DNA from: Planktomarina sp.
GTDB taxonomy: Bacteria > Pseudomonadota > Alphaproteobacteria > Rhodobacterales > Rhodobacteraceae
Assembly (NCBI GenBank): GCA_020630015.1
Contig: JAHDCF010000007.1
Location: forward strand, 1-64,000
Length of the DNA stretch: 64,000 bases
Reading direction: 5' to 3'
Shown here: positions 16,969-25,661 of the stretch, in pieces
How positions within the stretch are numbered: position 1 is the first letter of the stretch
Layout of the letters: each line of letters opens with the position of its first letter
The notes under the pieces: generated by a model
The model's input: the letters and a program-made list of their open reading frames with translations, nothing else
Database searches by the model: none
What the model was told of the DNA's origin: nothing
Translations under genes and position numbers: made by a program

Positions 16969-18009
16969 ATGCTAGAAGTTGTGGGAAAGTTGAGCCGTTT
17001 TGCGTGTGGCTCAGTGGCATTAATGGCTTTGACGACAGGCGCAAATGCGCAGTCATCTGGTGATACAAAAATTGTACCCGGTTTGATCGACGCAGAATTG
17101 CAAACGTCGGTGGATTTTCGGGATTTGGTTTTCCAAAGCTGTTACGAGCGGAGCAGTTGCGAGGTTGGAAACTTTTCGATTTCTGCAACCAGACTTGATG
17201 CCCAATCAGGGGAATGGATCCCTGCGAAAATTTACTGGGATCCGATTGATGGATTTGGGGTTCTTGAAGGCGGTCAAGATGATGAAATCGACATCGATGA
17301 ACGCTTAACCGTAAATTTTGCCAAAGCAAAAGTTGTCAGAGCTATTTGGTACAGCGATTTGTTCGCAAAAGAGCATGTTCGCTATCAAAAATTGGCGCGA
17401 TCTCGAAGCGTTGAAGGGACAGCATCGGCCAAAGTAAGCCGAAATTATGAAACCGCTTTCGCGACATTTTCAAAAGTCGTGGGGCAAGAAGAGACGTTTT
17501 TGACAACGGGTGTTGTGGATCTACCCGACCGGGAATTCAACGAAATTGTTGATGCATCCATCTTTGATACGGGTGGTGATTTGCGAAAGCGTTTGTTGCT
17601 TGAAGCCGAAGAGCCGAAAATTTTGGCCGGCACGCAAGAAGCAGTTGGACAATCGAATGACCGGGCCGTTTTGACCCTTGCGGTGGATCCGTCAGCCAAC
17701 AAGGCAAAAAATGTCCAATTAGATAATGAACCGTACGCCTTGGCTTTTTCAGCGCGGTCACCGCTGCCTTGGACGAGTGGGCAAACATCAAACAGTAAAA
17801 AGTTCGATAAGCACATTGGAGATCACTCCAAATTGCAGGAATTGTTTTCCTATTCCGGCGCTTTGCGATTGGCCGGTGACGTGTCCAATGGCGAAATTTC
17901 ACAAACTGTGAGCCCGGGTATCTGGACAAAGCAAATTGTTTTTTCCGCGGCTTCGGCGACAAGCAACGACTATTCGATCGCTGGGTTGGTTTTTCAAAGT
18001 GAAGAGTAA
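16969..18009 (+). CDS. Secreted protein of unknown function
   Basis: About 346 residues from the ATG at 16969, which has TAGGAGTG upstream; the ORF-track start is a GTG 13 codons earlier. A signal peptide (MLEVVGKLSRFACGS...LTTGANA) points to export. The segment YWDPIDGFGVLEGGQDDEIDIDERLTVNF followed by WYSDLF is reminiscent of a block seen in some PEP-CTERM/VPLPA-type surface proteins, but no C-terminal sorting signal is present, so this is only a resemblance. The rest is beta-rich and unrecognised. The next gene follows after 28 bases and also encodes an exported protein, so the two likely form an operon. Confidence 0.62.
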   Translation: MLEVVGKLSRFACGSVALMALTTGANAQSSGDTKIVPGLIDAELQTSVDFRDLVFQSCYERSSCEVGNFSISATRLDAQSGEWIPAKIYWDPIDGFGVLEGGQDDEIDIDERLTVNFAKAKVVRAIWYSDLFAKEHVRYQKLARSRSVEGTASAKVSRNYETAFATFSKVVGQEETFLTTGVVDLPDREFNEIVDASIFDTGGDLRKRLLLEAEEPKILAGTQEAVGQSNDRAVLTLAVDPSANKAKNVQLDNEPYALAFSARSPLPWTSGQTSNSKKFDKHIGDHSKLQELFSYSGALRLAGDVSNGEISQTVSPGIWTKQIVFSAASATSNDYSIAGLVFQSEE

Positions 18010-18037
18010 GTAGCAACGTTTTGTGCAGGAGTGGTAA

Positions 18038-18613
18038 ATGAAAAACTGGCGTACATCAGCGATTATCGCAAGTTTCTTGGGTGCAATTTTTCCAAGCCTT
18101 TCTGCGACACCGACGAAGGCAGCGGTATTGCCGCCTGCGACCTCTCAACAAATGGAGCTGCTAAAAAGATGGAGCAGTATTCGTGAAGGGATTTCTGGCG
18201 CACAGCCGCTGGTTCAATTGAACCCAAATCTTAAAGACGTGGTTTTGAGCGCACCTTTGGATGCGGGCTTGCAAAATCATGTGCGTCACAGCTACGCCTT
18301 GGCTCAGCCCGAAGAAATCGAGAGCCTGGACGAATTTTGGCTTGAGCTTCTCGTTGCACATGGTGACTCAACCCTGATTTCCGTATTTCTTTCAACACGC
18401 TCGCAAATTTCGACCTCCGCTCCCTTGGATGGGGACGCATATTTGGAACACTGGTTGTGGAAAGTGATGGGTGGTGGAAATTGTGATGGCGGGTGTGATG
18501 ATGGCGGAAACGCCGGCAATGGCCAAGGTTGCGGCAACGGCGACGGAAACAATGGTAACGGCGACGGGAGCAACGGCGGCGGTGGTAACGGCAACGGTGG
18601 TGGCAAAAAGTAG
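18038..18613 (+). CDS. Secreted protein with Gly/Asn-rich tail
   Basis: 191 residues. A signal peptide (MKNWRTSAIIASFLGAIFPSLSA) is followed by a 110-residue region with no family I recognise (LLKRWSSIREGISGAQPL; EFWLELLVAHGDSTLISVFL). The last 45 or so residues are almost only Gly, Asn, Asp and a few Cys (GNCDGGCDDGGNAGNGQGCG), ending GGKK. Such tails occur in surface-exposed or holdfast-type proteins and in bacteriocin-like peptides, but no maturation genes are seen. AGGAG stands 8 bases before the ATG. It is probably co-transcribed with the preceding secreted-protein gene. Confidence 0.62.
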   Translation: MKNWRTSAIIASFLGAIFPSLSATPTKAAVLPPATSQQMELLKRWSSIREGISGAQPLVQLNPNLKDVVLSAPLDAGLQNHVRHSYALAQPEEIESLDEFWLELLVAHGDSTLISVFLSTRSQISTSAPLDGDAYLEHWLWKVMGGGNCDGGCDDGGNAGNGQGCGNGDGNNGNGDGSNGGGGNGNGGGKK

Positions 18614-18672
18614 AGGCCTGCACCAATCTGATTTCGATCTTCAATCCTTTTGAATGTTTTGAACGGAATTCT

Positions 18673-19230
18673 TTAAGGCTGTTTCCAAATCAATTGACTT
18701 GTCACCAGGTCCCTGATTTCGGTCATCCCAAACCTGTGATTTAACCGTTCGCCGAATTCAAACGGTGTGCGTGTTCCGAGGAATTCATACGCGAACTCAT
18801 ATCGCCCCAATAATGGCACCAACCGCAAGGATTCGCACAGGAACAAAAAACGTGCGAACGGCTTTGAATGGTGAATTGCAACCAAGGCACCCAAACCCGC
18901 GCGAATATCGTCTGGTTTAGCATCGGGGCAAAAAATCCCAACAATGGGCAGTGTTTCAGGGGCATGGTGCCATGCGACCGTGCCCAATGGAATGTCCAGC
19001 CGAGGCAGCTGTGCCAATTCGACGGCTGAATCTAAACCGGGCAGGTCAATGTCCGGCGCCGGATCATTCGGGAAATCTATTGAAAGATCAAAAACGTTCG
19101 CGCTTCCCAATTCTGCGGTAAGTGTATTGTACTCATGCTGCGCCAATTTTCGACCTAGATCTTGGTTGTCCCGCAAAAGCTTGCGAACGATCGCGGGCGT
19201 GACGGGGAAATGATCGGGTTGCGAGGCCAT
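18673..19230 (-). CDS. Conserved-looking protein of unknown function
   Basis: 185 residues, no signal peptide or membrane segment. I do not recognise a family. Visible features are an N-terminal helical stretch (VTPAIVRKLLRDNQDLGRKLAQ), an Asp/Pro-rich middle (IDFPNDPAPDIDLPG) and a mixed alpha/beta C-terminal half (ALVAIHHSKPFARFLFLCESL; RYEFAYEFLG). It begins two bases from the stop of the glycosyltransferase upstream, so it is the third gene of a minus-strand unit with two glycosyltransferases and may act with them. Confidence 0.6.
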   Translation of the reverse strand: MASQPDHFPVTPAIVRKLLRDNQDLGRKLAQHEYNTLTAELGSANVFDLSIDFPNDPAPDIDLPGLDSAVELAQLPRLDIPLGTVAWHHAPETLPIVGIFCPDAKPDDIRAGLGALVAIHHSKPFARFLFLCESLRLVPLLGRYEFAYEFLGTRTPFEFGERLNHRFGMTEIRDLVTSQLIWKQP

Positions 19231-19232
19231 GC

Positions 19233-20987
19233 TTAGATCCTAAACTTTTGGTATCGTTGAAATATCTTGGAAATCGGCTCGCTCAGGGTTTTGTCAGGGC
19301 TGTTCACCTCGGGGCGCTTCGTATTTCGCGTGCGGCTGCGCACTTGGTCCATAAAATCTTCTATGATCGCACCTTGAGTTTCGATTTCGTCCACCAGCAC
19401 AACGTGTGCCCAACCTTTTGATTCAGCGTATTGCGCGCGCGCCACCTGATCATCCAATCTGACATTATTCGTGGGCACAAACATAATAGGTTTGTCGTAG
19501 CCGATCAGAAGTTCATGGAAACTGTTGTAACCTGTTGCTGTAATCACGCCGTCAAATGCTGCTAAATACCGGTTCAATGGGTAAAATCTGCGTTCTGTTA
19601 TGTTAGGGTCTTGTACCAACAAAGGAGGGGCGAGCGGGGATTTCGCCCACACAATCTTAATTCTTCTTTTTGACGCCGCGGTTGCGATCATCCTGCGCAG
19701 TTCCACCCAGTTTCCAAAAGCGCCACCCAAAGAGATTAATATGTGCCGACCCATCCCCATCTTCAGCTTTTTTTTCGCCTCACGAGATGTGTAAGCTGGC
19801 AGATAGGGCCGAAGCGTCACGGGTTCGCATTCAATGTGTTCGGCAAATCCTTGTAGGTTCGGTCGTTTTTTGCGTGTCGGCCCAATATCAACTTCCGATG
19901 CCAAATCGCCCGGTTCTATGACAAGGTCACAATACTGTTCGGCTTCTAACATTTGAGGGTCTGCATCAGGTCGCATCATTCCGCGCCGGACCCAAACAAC
20001 GCCGGTTTTCCCGCAGCCGGGGCTTGCCAAAGCGTCTACGAGAAACTTGTCGAAGGTGCCCCCATCATAGAACACAATTCGCGCATCGAGAGCTTGCAAG
20101 GTTCTTGCAAATTCCTTTGTTTCCCATTTGCGCCAACTGGGGGGATGGGTTTTGAGGTGTACTGCATTTTGACGTAAAATTACTTTGAATCCCGCTGCCC
20201 TCAAGATTTCGACCGCTCTAGAATAGCTCCAAAAAACCATATTGATATTGAACGAGTTTTTAAGAGCGTGCCCGATGCCCATCATTCGAGTGATATGACC
20301 TAAGCCAACCCCGTTTGGAACCACGACCACGACTGTTGTTTCTCCGTCTGTTTGTCGAACAACTTGGTTTGTGGGCGTGCCAACAGAAAACGCCACCAAA
20401 TCCGCCATGTCTTCGTCATCGCTTTTTAAAACGATCGGACGGGCCAATCGTCGGAGGCGTGCCCAGTTCATGGTCGTTATGTCAATTTTGCGCGTCTCTC
20501 GCGGCTTCCCTGGGATCACAGTGCTAAACGAACAGATGGGAACATCTCGTTCTATCACCACTTTTGGCAAATCCCCGACAATCGTATGCGGCTTTTGTAG
20601 CGTCGTCACATCCTTGTTTAACATTTCCCCAATCGCGGCGGCTGCAAGGTCTGACAAGGCGGCCAATCTAATGTGGGCACTGTTTTCAGTATTCAGGCCC
20701 ATGCCCAACAATGTGATACCATTTTCCCATTCTAAAAACTTATCAGGCGACCCATTGTGCCGACGCATCAAAATTGTGATCGGGCGCGTAGTTTGCAAAA
20801 TTGAATTCAAATGTGCGATCGCTTCTTGTTGGGAAACGACAAATACAGAATCCATATGTTCAATATCGGCTTCAGGATTGCGCAACTCAAAAAAATGCGC
20901 GTTCGCGTATTCCGGCACGTCTTCCAGAAGTTGTGCAATTGGGTCGGTCCAGAGCCCCAATATCCCGATCTTTTTCGATGCGGTCAT
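19233..20987 (-). CDS. Glycosyltransferase, MurG/UGT-like (GT-B)
   Basis: About 584 residues from the ATG at 20987, chosen because it makes an ATGA overlap with the upstream gene. The first 190 residues are an unrecognised domain (KIGILGLWTDPIAQLLEDV...). From about residue 210 a GT-B glycosyltransferase begins: VVVVPNGVGLGHITRMMGIGHAL resembles the N-domain loop of MurG and UGTs, ILISLGGAFGNWVELRRMI opens the second Rossmann half, and GYNSFHELLIGYDKPIMFVP matches the nucleotide-sugar site. It likely transfers a sugar to a surface glycan or protein in the cytoplasm. Donor and acceptor are unknown. Confidence 0.75.
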   Translation of the reverse strand: MTASKKIGILGLWTDPIAQLLEDVPEYANAHFFELRNPEADIEHMDSVFVVSQQEAIAHLNSILQTTRPITILMRRHNGSPDKFLEWENGITLLGMGLNTENSAHIRLAALSDLAAAAIGEMLNKDVTTLQKPHTIVGDLPKVVIERDVPICSFSTVIPGKPRETRKIDITTMNWARLRRLARPIVLKSDDEDMADLVAFSVGTPTNQVVRQTDGETTVVVVVPNGVGLGHITRMMGIGHALKNSFNINMVFWSYSRAVEILRAAGFKVILRQNAVHLKTHPPSWRKWETKEFARTLQALDARIVFYDGGTFDKFLVDALASPGCGKTGVVWVRRGMMRPDADPQMLEAEQYCDLVIEPGDLASEVDIGPTRKKRPNLQGFAEHIECEPVTLRPYLPAYTSREAKKKLKMGMGRHILISLGGAFGNWVELRRMIATAASKRRIKIVWAKSPLAPPLLVQDPNITERRFYPLNRYLAAFDGVITATGYNSFHELLIGYDKPIMFVPTNNVRLDDQVARAQYAESKGWAHVVLVDEIETQGAIIEDFMDQVRSRTRNTKRPEVNSPDKTLSEPISKIFQRYQKFRI

Positions 20988-23305
20988 ACTGGTATTCTTT
21001 CTGATCCGCAATAAAAACTGGTGACTTGTTCAGCGATAAAACCTGGTTGAAAACGACGTTCAACGAACGTTCGTCGTGCTCTTTGACCGCGCAACAAAGC
21101 TTGAGGCAGCCATTGCGCAATTTCTTTGGCAGCTTCCATTATGTCAGGGTAGGGATCAAGCAACAAAGCCCCGCCTGCACCTGTTTTTTGTACCGCGTCA
21201 GACACGCCGCCGACATTTGTTGCAACGACCGGCAGCCCAAAGGCCTGCGCTTCGATCAACGCGTTTGGCGTTCCTTCAACTTGGCTGGTCAAAAGCGTCG
21301 CGTCCAAATCTGAAAAAAGCTCCATCGGATCGGATTTATCCGTTTCAACCAACAAATTCTTAACACCGACGCTTGCGGCGTGATCTTCAATCATTGCTTG
21401 CAATGGACCGCGGCCGCGCAAAACGGGTTCAATTTTTTGATCCGAAATGGTTTGCAATGCTGCCATGATATCTAGCCAAAGCAGAGGTCGTTTATTTGTG
21501 GCGAACCTGAATAGGCCGCCCAAACGAATGGATTTGCGTGCTTTGGGTTGTGGCAGCACTTTGGGGAATTGAGCGGGATCGAAGCAATTTCGAACAACCT
21601 CTACCTGTTTTTCATCAACGTCCAGCCAGTTCGAATAATCCGTGCGTGCCGGGGCAGAATTAACCGAAAACTTGAAATTTGGCTGGTTAAAAAAGTCCTT
21701 GTACAAGGCTTTGAAACGCATCAGTTTGAGATCTTTTCGGGTAAGGGGCGACATGTTTCGGGCGCTAAATATGACCCGTTTGGTTTCTAAAAGTTGCCCA
21801 ACAATGCCGGCGGCCAAGCCCGCCCGGTCTTGCCACCCATGCAGTACGTCGGGGGTCAAAGCATCAACCAAGTGCCACAATGAAGAAACGTCGGATTGCA
21901 TTTCCTTTGGCAAAGTTGAACAAACCATGTCGGCCGCGTCCGGCAATTTCTTTTTGGCGAAAATAGGGCTTTCAAGATCATGAATTTTCACGCCCAAACT
22001 TTGCAAAATAGGTAGAAAACGGTCTGCGCCCCGATCCGTGCTGAGGCTAAACAAAGCGCAATGAATACTGTCTTTGTCGATCCCTTGGGTTAATAGGGCG
22101 CGAACCAGCTCAACAAACTGACGCTCTGCTCCGCCGGTTCCCAATGAAGCATTCACAAGCAAAACAACCCCTGGTGTGGGGCTAATACCCGGCCACCCGT
22201 CTGGTTTTGCGGGGCGTTCCAAAAGATCTGCAAGGGGCAAGAATATATCTGGGCTGCGAATGTCGCGGGCTTCTTCGATAGTGTCTGGTAAAGCGCGCGT
22301 TCCCACGTCGTCGAACCCGGTTTGCTGCAAAACTTGTTTTGTTGTTTCGCTAATACTTATGCGTTGCCGCCTTAGCCAAACCACCAACCCCAAATCGCCT
22401 TCATCCATCAAAAGTGTCGTGAAACGACGTTGGGCGTTGCCCGTGAAATCGGCGTCTGCGTTCGGGGCGTTTCCAGCAAGTTTGACGATCGAATGCTTCA
22501 TATCATCCTGACGGGTCAAAATAGCGAGGCGCAGGCGATCCACATATGAAAGCGATCTTTGCAACAATTCCGCAGCAATGGCGTTGCTTTGATGGAACAT
22601 CGAAAGCGACCGCAGCAATTGGATTAGTTTGAAACGAGCTTCGACATTTTGATCGGGCACCGTTTTTGAAATATGCCGCCAAACGCGGATGGCCCGCAAA
22701 GGATCACGCTTCGCCTCAAATATACGCGCAGCACGCGTCAGGAAATGCGAATGATCTGGGTACTTGCGAATTGCGCTTTGGTTGCGTTGTTCAGCGCGTG
22801 TTAAAGCTCCCGTCAATCGGAGCAAATCAATCATCGTCATCGCTTCTTGTGGGGTTTTGGGATCGTAGCCTGCATCCAACGCAAAAACACGCTCTTGGTC
22901 TATGGCTTTAAGAGCTTCCGATCCTCTTGCTTGTTCCAATAGGCAGCGCGCCAAAATGTGTTTCGCTTTCTGGTTTTCTGGATTTTCACCGAAAACTGTC
23001 GAAATCATAAAAATTGCAGCTTCTGGATCGCCATCTTCCAGAAGTTGTTCAGCTTCTTTAAGCGTCGTGTCTTGGCTGCGGCTCCCAGCGTGCCATAAAC
23101 TGCGCCGTATCTTCTGGGAAATAACGCCGTTTCCCGTGCCTGAAGCCGCCCGCGCCACGTGGGCCCAAAGGCTTTGGTATTGGCTGGCCGGTAAACCCGA
23201 TCCAGTGAGATACATATGTGCTGCCGCGAAACGCCCTTTTTCGCACAACAAAAGGATCTGTTTCCTTGCTTGAATCAAATCAGTGAGGGCACTACCATCG
23301 GCCAT
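20984..23305 (-). CDS. TPR-domain glycosyltransferase (GT4 family)
   Basis: About 773 residues from MADGSALTDLIQ at 23305; the longer ORF start at 23374 would overlap the divergent gene and is less likely. Residues 1-350 form TPR-like helical repeats (AEQLLEDGDPEAAIFMISTV, ARIFEAKRDPLRAIRVWRHI). From about 380 a GT-B fold appears: LVNASLGTGGAERQFVELVRAL, HGWQDRAGLAAG, VEVVRNCFDPAQFP, and the donor-site block VEGTPNALIEAQAFGLPVVATNVGG (EX7E motif). GT4 enzymes are retaining and build polysaccharides. The TPR part probably binds a protein partner. The 3' end couples with the next glycosyltransferase by ATGA. Confidence 0.82.
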   Translation of the reverse strand: MADGSALTDLIQARKQILLLCEKGRFAAAHMYLTGSGLPASQYQSLWAHVARAASGTGNGVISQKIRRSLWHAGSRSQDTTLKEAEQLLEDGDPEAAIFMISTVFGENPENQKAKHILARCLLEQARGSEALKAIDQERVFALDAGYDPKTPQEAMTMIDLLRLTGALTRAEQRNQSAIRKYPDHSHFLTRAARIFEAKRDPLRAIRVWRHISKTVPDQNVEARFKLIQLLRSLSMFHQSNAIAAELLQRSLSYVDRLRLAILTRQDDMKHSIVKLAGNAPNADADFTGNAQRRFTTLLMDEGDLGLVVWLRRQRISISETTKQVLQQTGFDDVGTRALPDTIEEARDIRSPDIFLPLADLLERPAKPDGWPGISPTPGVVLLVNASLGTGGAERQFVELVRALLTQGIDKDSIHCALFSLSTDRGADRFLPILQSLGVKIHDLESPIFAKKKLPDAADMVCSTLPKEMQSDVSSLWHLVDALTPDVLHGWQDRAGLAAGIVGQLLETKRVIFSARNMSPLTRKDLKLMRFKALYKDFFNQPNFKFSVNSAPARTDYSNWLDVDEKQVEVVRNCFDPAQFPKVLPQPKARKSIRLGGLFRFATNKRPLLWLDIMAALQTISDQKIEPVLRGRGPLQAMIEDHAASVGVKNLLVETDKSDPMELFSDLDATLLTSQVEGTPNALIEAQAFGLPVVATNVGGVSDAVQKTGAGGALLLDPYPDIMEAAKEIAQWLPQALLRGQRARRTFVERRFQPGFIAEQVTSFYCGSERIPV

Positions 23306-23337
23306 AATTCCAACTCTCGCATTGTGTTTCGAATAGT

Positions 23338-24738
23338 ATGGCAGGTCGTTTTCAAACGCACAACTCGTCTGCAAGTGAAGACAACACCGTCAATATCTTG
23401 CGCATGGCGGGCCAAAGCGACGTCGACTTAATCTCGGCTGTCGGTGGTCTTATTGAACCTGACGGACACATAATTGAATTCGGCCCTTGGTTGGGTGGTC
23501 TGACCGTATTGCTTGCGGAATTTGGACCGGTAAGTGTGGTGGATCGGTTCGAATGGTCAGAGCAAAATGCAGAGTCGTATCCTGAAATCGCGCAAGTCGG
23601 TGAAAACTTTCGTCCAATCTTTGAACGTAACTTGGAGGGTCAGGGGGTCAAAGCCCAGATTTTCGAATGCGACTTCAAAGACTTTCAATGGCCTGGCGGC
23701 AACGTATCGATGGTGTTTTTGGACGCGCCTCGCGACGGACCCGGATTCCAAGCTTGCTTGAACAGCATTTGGACCCATTGTCATGACACGACAAAGATTT
23801 TACTCAAAAACGGACTTAACCCGAAATATCCGGCGCTTGCGGCAGCGGTGGAGGTATTATTGACCCGCAAGATTGTCGAATTATTTCCAGTCAAACAGCC
23901 CGTTTGGAACCATACTGCCGTATTGAAGCCAGGTAAGAATTGGTCGGATTTAGAGGCCTTTGACTTGAGTACGCAGAATTTGGCTTCCCACCCACCTGGT
24001 GCCAACACGTTGGACCCTTGGGGGGGAAGGCGGCTGACAGCCGCGCGTTGCGCTGAAAGGATCCAAGACCGTGATTGGAAAGGCGCTTTGCAGTTACTTT
24101 CTGCCTTCCCAAAGGATCCCGCATGTCTGTATGCGTGGGACGCACAGGAAATCGCTCTCGAAATTCTCGATGAAGACGCGGCTTGGGCCGCTTCTTTTAG
24201 TGATTTATTGATGGAACAAACCGACCCAGAACCTTTTCCCCCCGACGCGAGAGGTAGCATTTCGTGGACATTCAGGGCATGGTGGAGGTCGAATTCCGGA
24301 AGACAACAACAATTCGAAGGGTTTAATGTCGAATTGCTGGAACGGGCTTTTATGGCCGGGAAATTTGAACAACCTCTAGAAGCCTTAAAACTGGACCCCC
24401 ATTCAAATATCTTCGAAATTGGGCCAAACTTGGCACTTCAAGCGACGACATTCGCAAGTGCCGGTGTCGCGAGCTATTGTGGTGTGGAAACGGAACGTCT
24501 GTCTGCAGAGATGATGAAAGAAGAAGCGCATCTGTTGAACGTGCGTTATTTGCCAATCGAAAGTATTCAATCGGGGATGCAACCCGATGTCTCTCATATT
24601 TTGATACATCAAGCTGCTGGCAAAGAGGTTTTGCCAATTTTGATCAAAGCTTTTGGAGAAGATAGACAGGTTTTTTGGTTGGATTCTGATAATATGGTGC
24701 CTCAATTGAAAAAATTGGCCGCCTTGGAAGAATTATAG
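23338..24738 (+). CDS. Tandem SAM-methyltransferase-like protein
   Basis: 466 residues. Two stretches look like Rossmann methyltransferase motif I: HIIEFGPWLGGLTVLLAEFG then VVDRFEW near residues 45-73, and NIFEIGPNLALQATTFASAG then CGVETE near residues 357-386. The first half also has a plausible motif for the second acidic strand (VSMVFLDAPRDGPG). The second copy lacks a clear glycine-rich loop and may not bind SAM. A helical linker joins the two (ALQLLSAFPKDPACLYAWD). It is divergent from the glycosyltransferase pair and upstream of a second methyltransferase, so glycan modification is a reasonable guess. Confidence 0.58.
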   Translation: MAGRFQTHNSSASEDNTVNILRMAGQSDVDLISAVGGLIEPDGHIIEFGPWLGGLTVLLAEFGPVSVVDRFEWSEQNAESYPEIAQVGENFRPIFERNLEGQGVKAQIFECDFKDFQWPGGNVSMVFLDAPRDGPGFQACLNSIWTHCHDTTKILLKNGLNPKYPALAAAVEVLLTRKIVELFPVKQPVWNHTAVLKPGKNWSDLEAFDLSTQNLASHPPGANTLDPWGGRRLTAARCAERIQDRDWKGALQLLSAFPKDPACLYAWDAQEIALEILDEDAAWAASFSDLLMEQTDPEPFPPDARGSISWTFRAWWRSNSGRQQQFEGFNVELLERAFMAGKFEQPLEALKLDPHSNIFEIGPNLALQATTFASAGVASYCGVETERLSAEMMKEEAHLLNVRYLPIESIQSGMQPDVSHILIHQAAGKEVLPILIKAFGEDRQVFWLDSDNMVPQLKKLAALEEL

Positions 24739-24787
24739 TGTATGAACAATCCTAAGGCGTAATAAGTTCGAGTAAGGAAAACAAAAG

Positions 24788-25429
24788 ATGACAAAATTTG
24801 ACTTGGTAACAGAGTTGTTTCCGGACGTCCCGTATATGAAGCTTGGCCAAGCTCAAAAACTACGAGAGCTCATCATCGCGGAAGGTGCGGAAGACATCAT
24901 TGAAGTCGGATTTTACCAAGGCAAAAGCAGTTCCTACATCGCGGCCATTTTGGAGGATCAGGGTAAGGGGCATTTGTCGACTTTCGATAAATCCAGTGCT
25001 CAAAACCATTCACCAAATATTGAAAACTTGTTGGAAAAAACAGGACTCGGTCACCGCGTTACGCCATATTATTGCAAAAGGTCATACACGTGGGAGCTTC
25101 AGCGTTTGATTTCAGCTGACGAAAGACCGCAGTTTGATTTTTGCTATTTTGATGGAGGCCACACGTGGGACACATCTGGGTTTGGTGTGATTTTGATCGA
25201 CATGTTGTTGCGCCCCGGGGGCGTTATTTTGTTGGATGACATGGATTGGTCTATTTCGAAGTCACCACACTACAAAAAGAACCCAAAGCTCAGCAAACAA
25301 TATGATCAAGATGAGCAAGATGCGGCGCCCGTTCGGTTGATCTGGGATACGATCTTACCCCACTTTGGATATGAACAAGTCGCTGAGTATCCAAGTGAAG
25401 GATGGGGGCTCGCACGAAAGCCGCTTTGA
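24788..25429 (+). CDS. Class I SAM-dependent methyltransferase
   Basis: 213 residues of the Methyltransf_24 type often found in surface-glycan gene sets. Motif I is IIEVGFYQGKSSSYIAAIL, the acidic strand is HLSTFDKSS, and the DGGH block is FDFCYFDGGHTWDTS, followed by LLRPGGVILLDDMDW. The DGGH and DDMD segments are typical of metal-dependent O-methyltransferase-like members. It lies 49 bases after the tandem methyltransferase-like gene on the same strand and is probably in the same transcript. The substrate is not known. Confidence 0.8.
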   Translation: MTKFDLVTELFPDVPYMKLGQAQKLRELIIAEGAEDIIEVGFYQGKSSSYIAAILEDQGKGHLSTFDKSSAQNHSPNIENLLEKTGLGHRVTPYYCKRSYTWELQRLISADERPQFDFCYFDGGHTWDTSGFGVILIDMLLRPGGVILLDDMDWSISKSPHYKKNPKLSKQYDQDEQDAAPVRLIWDTILPHFGYEQVAEYPSEGWGLARKPL

Positions 25430-25661
25430 CTTCCTGTTGTGCGCCGCCGTGTGGCGGCCACGGCGTTTGTCAAAAGTAATCAAAAAAATGGGCGTAGGTT
25501 GTGAAAGTCGACGTCCGCGAAATTATTCTTCCGATGTTCAAACCGTTGCCTGATCATTGGATGCGCAATTTTATGCGCAAAATATTTTGAAGCCTAGCGA
25601 ATTAATTTGGTTGCTGGCATATTGATTTCACGTGTATTTCTGTTTTGAATTGGTTTCGCTC

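Noticed and set aside
18304-18606. Pro-rich minus-strand ORF (PPPLPLPPPPLLP)
   Set aside because: It is the antisense reading of the Gly/Asn-rich repeat tail of the secreted protein.
25443-25458. GCCGCC-GTGT-GGCGGC hairpin after the methyltransferase gene
   Set aside because: No T run follows, so an intrinsic terminator is not supported.
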